Assembly (NCBI GenBank): GCA_002336845.1
Contig: DDEX01000049.1
Location: 1 to 19,086 of the forward strand
Length of the DNA: 19,086 nt
From: Rhodobacteraceae bacterium UBA1943
GTDB lineage: Bacteria > Pseudomonadota > Alphaproteobacteria > Rhodobacterales > Rhodobacteraceae
Direction of reading: 5' to 3'
Below the pieces are notes generated by a model. It saw only the letters and a list, made by a program, of their open reading frames with translations. It did not search any database and had not been told where the DNA came from. Of the stretch, positions 14,453 through 19,086 are shown piece after piece (the stretch's first letter is position 1; the number at the start of each line of letters is the position of its first letter). The position numbers and the translations under genes were made by a program.

Positions 14453-16456
14453 ATGTTTGACACTGTGCTGATTGCGAACCGTGGCGAGATCGCTCTGCGG
14501 GTGATGCGCGCCTGCAAAGAACTCGGCCTGCGCACGGTGGCCGTTTATAGCGAGGCCGATCGCGATGCGCCACACGTGCGCTACGCCGATGCGGCCTTTC
14601 TGATTGGCCCGCCGCCTGCGCCGCAAAGCTACCTCGACGGCGACGCGATCGTGGCAGCAGCGCGCGCCGCTGGCGCGGGCGCAGTCCATCCTGGCTATGG
14701 TTTCCTGGCCGAGAATGCCGGCTTTGCGCGTGCCTGCGCTGCCGCTGGCCTGGTGTTTATTGGCCCGCCACCCGAAGCCATGGAACGCATGGGCGGCAAG
14801 GTTGCGGCCCGCCGCGAAGCTACCCACGCGGGCGTGCCGCTGGTGCCCGGCACGCTCGAACCCGTCAATGATCCAGATGAGGTTGCGGCCCTTGCCGACG
14901 AGTTCGGCTACCCGGTGGCGATCAAGGCAGTGGGCGGTGGCGGTGGGCGCGGCTTGCGCGTGGTGCGCGCGCCGGGCGAGATCGCCTCAGCATTTGAAAG
15001 CGCGCGCCGCGAGGCTGAGTCGGCCTTTAAAAATCCCGAGCTGTATGTCGAAAAGTACCTTGACGACCCGCGCCACATCGAGATACAGGTGCTGGCCGAC
15101 ACGCACGGCAACGCCATCCATCTTGGCGAGCGCGACTGTTCGGTGCAGCGCCGCCACCAGAAGCTGATCGAAGAATGCCCGGCACAGGTGCTTACGCCCG
15201 AGCTGCGCGCGCGCATGGGCGCGGCGGCGGTGCAAGCCGCGCACGCGATCGACTACGCCAATGCCGGCACGGTGGAATTCATCGTCGGCCAGGACGGCCG
15301 CTTCTATTTCATGGAGATCAACACCCGCTTGCAGGTGGAACACCCCGTCACCGAACTGATCACCGGCGTCGATCTGGTCGAGCAGATGATCCGCGTGGCC
15401 AATGGCGAGCCGCTGCCCTTCAAGCAGGAAGATCTGAAAATCAACGGCTGGGCGATGGAAAGCCGCCTTTACGCCGAAGACCCCTATCGCAACTTCCTGC
15501 CCTCGATCGGGCGGCTGACCCGTTACCGCCCGCCGGTCGAAGGGCAAACCCCGCGCGGCGGCATTGTGCGCAACGATACCGGCGTGTTCGAGGGCGGCGA
15601 GATCAGCATGTTCTATGACCCGATGATCGCCAAGCTGTGCACCTGGGCCCCGACCCGCGACAAGGCGATTGAGGAGATGCGCTTGGCGTTGGACACGTTC
15701 GAGGTAGAGGGCATCGGCCACAACCTGCCCTTTGTCGGCGCAGTGATGGACCATCCGCGCTTTACCTCGGGCAATATCACCACGGCGTTCATTGCCGAGG
15801 AATATCCCGAAGGCTTCCATGGCGCCGTGCTGGACGATGCCTCGTTACGCAAGGTGGCCGCTGCCGCAGCCGCGATGAACCGGGTCGCCGAAATTCGCCG
15901 CACCAAGATTTCCGGCACGATGGACAACCATACCCGCCGGGTGGGCGATGACTGGGTGGTGACGCTGCAAGGTGCTGCTTTCCCGGTAAAAATCGCCGCC
16001 GATGCCCATGGTTCGACCGTGCGGTTCGAGGATGGCCAGTCCTTGCGCGTGGAGTCTGATTGGGAGCCAGGCCAGCCCCTTGCCCGCCTGTCGGTGGGCG
16101 GCGAGCCAGTGGTGATCAAGACCGGCAAGATCCCGATGGGTTTCCGTATGCGTCTGCGCGGGGCCGATCTGAAGGTGCTGGTGCAGACACCCCGGCAAAA
16201 GGATCTGTCCGGCCACATGCTGGAAAAGCTGCCGCCCGACACCTCCAAATACCTCTTGTGCCCGATGCCCGGCCTGATCGTGAAGATCAGCGTCGAAGCG
16301 GGGGATGAGGTGCAGGAGGGGCAGGCTCTGGCGACGGTCGAGGCGATGAAGATGGAAAACATCCTCAAGGCCGAACGGCGCGGCGTGGTCAAGGCGATCA
16401 AGGCCAGCGCGGGCGCCAGCCTGAAGGTCGATGACGTGATCATGGAGTTCGAATAA
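14453..16456 (+). CDS. Biotin carboxylase / propionyl-CoA carboxylase alpha, apparent hybrid
   Basis: The 667-residue frame encodes biotin carboxylase (ATP and bicarbonate to carboxybiotin) fused to a biotin carrier domain. Visible are LIANRGEIALRV at the start, HPGYGFLAEN, the ATP-grasp glycine loop GGGGRGL, CSVQRRHQKLIEE and EINTRLQVEHPVTE, then the C-terminal carboxylase lobe, a BT-type linker region (about 480-590) and the carrier domain with biotinyl Lys633 in EAMKMEN. Residues 1 to about 290 resemble stand-alone AccC of Chloroflexota/Actinobacteria type. From about 290-302 onward (LITGVDLVEQMIRVANGEPL, YAEDPYRNFLPSIGRLTRYR) it matches Rhodobacteraceae PccA almost word for word, as remembered. 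The start ATG at 14453 is preferred over a TTG at 14444; the ribosome site is weak. Whether this hybrid exists in a cell is doubtful. Confidence 0.85.
   Translation: MFDTVLIANRGEIALRVMRACKELGLRTVAVYSEADRDAPHVRYADAAFLIGPPPAPQSYLDGDAIVAAARAAGAGAVHPGYGFLAENAGFARACAAAGLVFIGPPPEAMERMGGKVAARREATHAGVPLVPGTLEPVNDPDEVAALADEFGYPVAIKAVGGGGGRGLRVVRAPGEIASAFESARREAESAFKNPELYVEKYLDDPRHIEIQVLADTHGNAIHLGERDCSVQRRHQKLIEECPAQVLTPELRARMGAAAVQAAHAIDYANAGTVEFIVGQDGRFYFMEINTRLQVEHPVTELITGVDLVEQMIRVANGEPLPFKQEDLKINGWAMESRLYAEDPYRNFLPSIGRLTRYRPPVEGQTPRGGIVRNDTGVFEGGEISMFYDPMIAKLCTWAPTRDKAIEEMRLALDTFEVEGIGHNLPFVGAVMDHPRFTSGNITTAFIAEEYPEGFHGAVLDDASLRKVAAAAAAMNRVAEIRRTKISGTMDNHTRRVGDDWVVTLQGAAFPVKIAADAHGSTVRFEDGQSLRVESDWEPGQPLARLSVGGEPVVIKTGKIPMGFRMRLRGADLKVLVQTPRQKDLSGHMLEKLPPDTSKYLLCPMPGLIVKISVEAGDEVQEGQALATVEAMKMENILKAERRGVVKAIKASAGASLKVDDVIMEFE
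15310..15360. other. Probable junction between two genomes
   Basis: Upstream residues (GQDGRFYFMEINTRLQ) are of Chloroflexota/Actinobacteria AccC type; downstream residues (TELITGVDLVEQMIRVANGE) are of alphaproteobacterial PccA type. The change falls in codons for NTRLQVEHPVTE, one of the most conserved stretches in all biotin carboxylases. Everything to the right (LexA box type, gene order, mutase) fits Rhodobacteraceae; everything to the left does not. A conserved region is where short-read assemblers or PCR mis-join. The exact base cannot be placed by eye. Confidence 0.7.
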
Positions 16457-16503
16457 CCCATGTTGTGGCGGACCGGGGCAAGAGACGGGGCGGCTGGACA
16501 AAT

Positions 16504-16518
16504 GTTCCACATTTGTTC
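16504..16518. promoter_or_regulatory. LexA (SOS) box of alphaproteobacterial type
   Basis: GTTC-CACATTT-GTTC matches the alphaproteobacterial LexA consensus GTTC-N7-GTTC exactly. It is embedded in a palindrome ACAAATGT-TCC-ACATTTGT (16498-16516). It lies 41 bases before the polymerase ATG, where LexA would block transcription until DNA damage. Confidence 0.8.
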
Positions 16519-16559
16519 TAATTTGGCCTTGTCTTTCCGCTGCCCCGAGTCGGTCCGCT

Positions 16560-17792
16560 ATGCCTCATCGCGTCTCGACCCTGTTCTTCGATATGAACAG
16601 CTTCTACGCCTCGGTCGCGCAGGCCGAGGAGCCGGCGCTGATGGGCCGCCCGGTGGGCGTGCTGACGACCGATGCCCCGAATGCGGCCTGCATTGCGGCG
16701 AGTTTCGATGCCAAACGCGCGGGCGTGGGCATGGGCACGCGGCAGGACGAGGCGCGCAAACTGTGCCACGGCATCGTCTTTCGCGCGGTCAAGCACGACG
16801 TCTGCGTGCGCTATCACCATGCGATCCTTGCGGCGGTGGAAACCGTGGTGCCGGTGCATCGGGTCTGGTCGATCGACGAATGTTCCTGCTTGCTAAGAGG
16901 CTCGGAGCAGGAATTGCCGCGCGCGCTGGAGATCGGCCGCGCCTTGCAGGCGGCGGTTCTGGCGCAGGTCAGCCCGGCGTTGAAATGCTCGGTCGGGCTG
17001 GCGCCCACGCGGCTTTTGGCCAAGGTGGCGGCTGGCCTGCAAAAGCCGGGCGGGCTGCATTGGCTGGTGCCGGATGTGCTGCCTGGCCGAATCTCGCATC
17101 TGGCGCTGGACGATTTGCCAGGCATCTCCTGGCGGATGAAGGCGCGGCTGGAGGCGGCGGGGATTGCGGATATTCCCGCGCTTTATGCGCTGGATCCAAA
17201 GCGTGCGCGCGCGATTTGGGGCAGCGTGTCGGGCGAGCGTTTTTTGCGCGAGTTGCGCGGCGAAACCGTGATCTGGCCGGAAACCCGGCGGGGCATGATC
17301 GGCCATGGCCAGGTGCTGACGGCGGGCAACAAGACGCCCGAGGGCGCGCGTTTGGTGGCGCGGCGGCTGTTAGTCAAGGCGGCCGCGCGGCTGCGGCGCG
17401 AAGGGTTTCTGGCGCGCAGTCTGCATGTCGGGCTGCGGCTGGACAATGGCGACCGTCCGGGGGCCGAGGGGCAGATCAAGGCCACGCAGGACACGTTTTT
17501 CCTGCTGCAAACGCTGGATCGCTATTGGCGCGGGTTGGCGGTTCACCGGCCCAATTCGGTGAATGTGGTGCTGGGGGGCTTGCTGCCCTTGGGGCAAGAG
17601 ACGGGCGACCTGTTCGATCCGGCCCCCGCACCGCCGCAAAAGGCCGACCTGTGCCGCGCCATCGACGCGCTGAACCAGCGGTTCGGGCAGGATACGGTGC
17701 GCTTTGGCCAGTTGCCGCCGCACCGGGTGCCCTATACCGGGGCAAAAATTGCCTTTGGCCGTATTCCGGTGGCCGAGGACTTTCTGGAATAA
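16560..17792 (+). CDS. Y-family DNA polymerase (DinB/UmuC superfamily), SOS-controlled
   Basis: The 410-residue protein should carry out translesion DNA synthesis. The first catalytic block is FFDMNSFYASVAQAEEP (Asp11), the second SIDECS (Asp106 and Glu107), giving all three acidic metal ligands. SVGLAPTRLLAKVAAGLQKP and PGGL form the palm motif shared with DinB, LPGISWRMKARLEAAGI (about 185-205) is the helix-hairpin-helix thumb, and a little-finger domain follows (about 240-345). The C-terminal tail lacks a clear QxxLF-type clamp-binding motif. It is closer to a UmuC/DinB-like branch found in Rhodobacteraceae than to classic DinB, so I give no symbol. The LexA box upstream implies induction by DNA damage. 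It sits between pccA and the mutase gene with a 103-bp gap before it, a layout I recall from Rhodobacter-type genomes. No clean Shine-Dalgarno is seen. Confidence 0.88.
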   Translation: MPHRVSTLFFDMNSFYASVAQAEEPALMGRPVGVLTTDAPNAACIAASFDAKRAGVGMGTRQDEARKLCHGIVFRAVKHDVCVRYHHAILAAVETVVPVHRVWSIDECSCLLRGSEQELPRALEIGRALQAAVLAQVSPALKCSVGLAPTRLLAKVAAGLQKPGGLHWLVPDVLPGRISHLALDDLPGISWRMKARLEAAGIADIPALYALDPKRARAIWGSVSGERFLRELRGETVIWPETRRGMIGHGQVLTAGNKTPEGARLVARRLLVKAAARLRREGFLARSLHVGLRLDNGDRPGAEGQIKATQDTFFLLQTLDRYWRGLAVHRPNSVNVVLGGLLPLGQETGDLFDPAPAPPQKADLCRAIDALNQRFGQDTVRFGQLPPHRVPYTGAKIAFGRIPVAEDFLE

Positions 17793-17803
17793 CCGCCCGC
17801 GCC

Positions 17804-17888
17804 GCCGGAGTTTTCAAAAACTCCGGCCCGGAGCCTTTGAAGGCTCCGATCCGATTTCTTCAAAGAAATCGGCCCCTTGACCGGGGCC
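17804..17888. terminator. Run of four back-to-back stem-loops
   Basis: GCCGGAGTTTT/AAAACTCCGGC (17804-17827, loop CA), CGGAGCCTT/AAGGCTCCG (17829-17848, loop TG), CCGATTTCTT/AAGAAATCGG (17851-17872, loop CA) and GGCCCC/GGGGCC (17871-17888, six-base loop, sharing two bases with the third stem) follow each other almost without gaps. The first three have perfect 9-11 bp arms. The run starts 12 bases past the polymerase stop and ends 76 bases before the mutase ATG. The first stem with T-rich/A-rich inner arms may act as a terminator; the rest could insulate or stabilise RNA. Confidence 0.65.
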
Positions 17889-17964
17889 ACCCCAGCATTC
17901 CCCCTAAAACGGCTGTGACCGGGCGGTTCCTGGCCGCCGCGCGCCGCCCATCACGGAGAAGAAG

Positions 17965-19086
<1,122 letters not shown>

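Noticed and set aside
14987..15820. Minus-strand frame of 277 codons opposite the biotin carboxylase
   Set aside because: It is antisense to conserved carboxylase motifs and has no domain; a typical high-GC shadow.

Overview
The window reads as two genomes joined in one stretch. Positions 1 to about 15,320 look like a GC-rich environmental bacterium, most likely a Chloroflexota member of the Chloroflexia/Roseiflexaceae kind. This rests on remembered family resemblance: a DUF1361 protein, a YugP protease, a large secreted subtilase, a stand-alone-type biotin carboxylase N-terminus behind an epsilon-like small protein, and two genes whose -10 boxes imply leaderless mRNAs. From about 15,320-15,360 to the end the sequence reads as an alphaproteobacterium of the Rhodobacteraceae type: the C-terminal half of propionyl-CoA carboxylase alpha, a Y-family DNA polymerase behind a GTTC-N7-GTTC LexA box, and methylmalonyl-CoA mutase. 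The switch lies inside one intact reading frame, in the most conserved part of the biotin carboxylase domain. An assembly chimera is the simplest explanation; a real recombinant is possible.

Left part (1-6,100). A cluster of stem-loops (46-138) sits beside a PAP2-type phosphatase gene cut off just before its catalytic motif. Next come L-2-hydroxyglutarate oxidase (lhgO), then a fossil of an IS1-family InsA gene with two frameshifts squeezed between lhgO and a two-component system (NarL-type regulator followed by a membrane sensor kinase, minus strand). A DUF1361 membrane protein follows, ending at a strong hairpin shared with the next, convergent operon.

Middle part (6,100-12,400). A minus-strand pair encodes a 464-aa histidine-containing exported membrane protein and a small lipoprotein, probably envelope or metal related. 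Divergent from it is a 1,010-aa secreted subtilisin-like protease with a good sigma70 promoter, then a DUF2231 membrane protein with an apparent leaderless promoter and a PlsC acyltransferase. A hairpin terminator at 12,396 closes this run and also the convergent minus-strand group.

Right-middle part (12,400-15,320). On the minus strand are a YugP-like zinc metalloprotease with a 44-aa small membrane protein behind it, and a translationally coupled pair of YtxH-like small proteins with its own promoter. Divergent from that pair is a small protein resembling actinobacterial acyl-CoA carboxylase epsilon subunits, followed by the biotin carboxylase.

Rhodobacter-like part (15,320-19,086). The PccA C-terminus with its biotin domain, the SOS-controlled polymerase gene, a run of four stem-loops, and a methylmalonyl-CoA mutase gene cut by the window end. 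PccA and the mutase are consecutive-pathway enzymes that take propionyl-CoA to succinyl-CoA. No rRNA, tRNA, CRISPR array or intact mobile element was seen.
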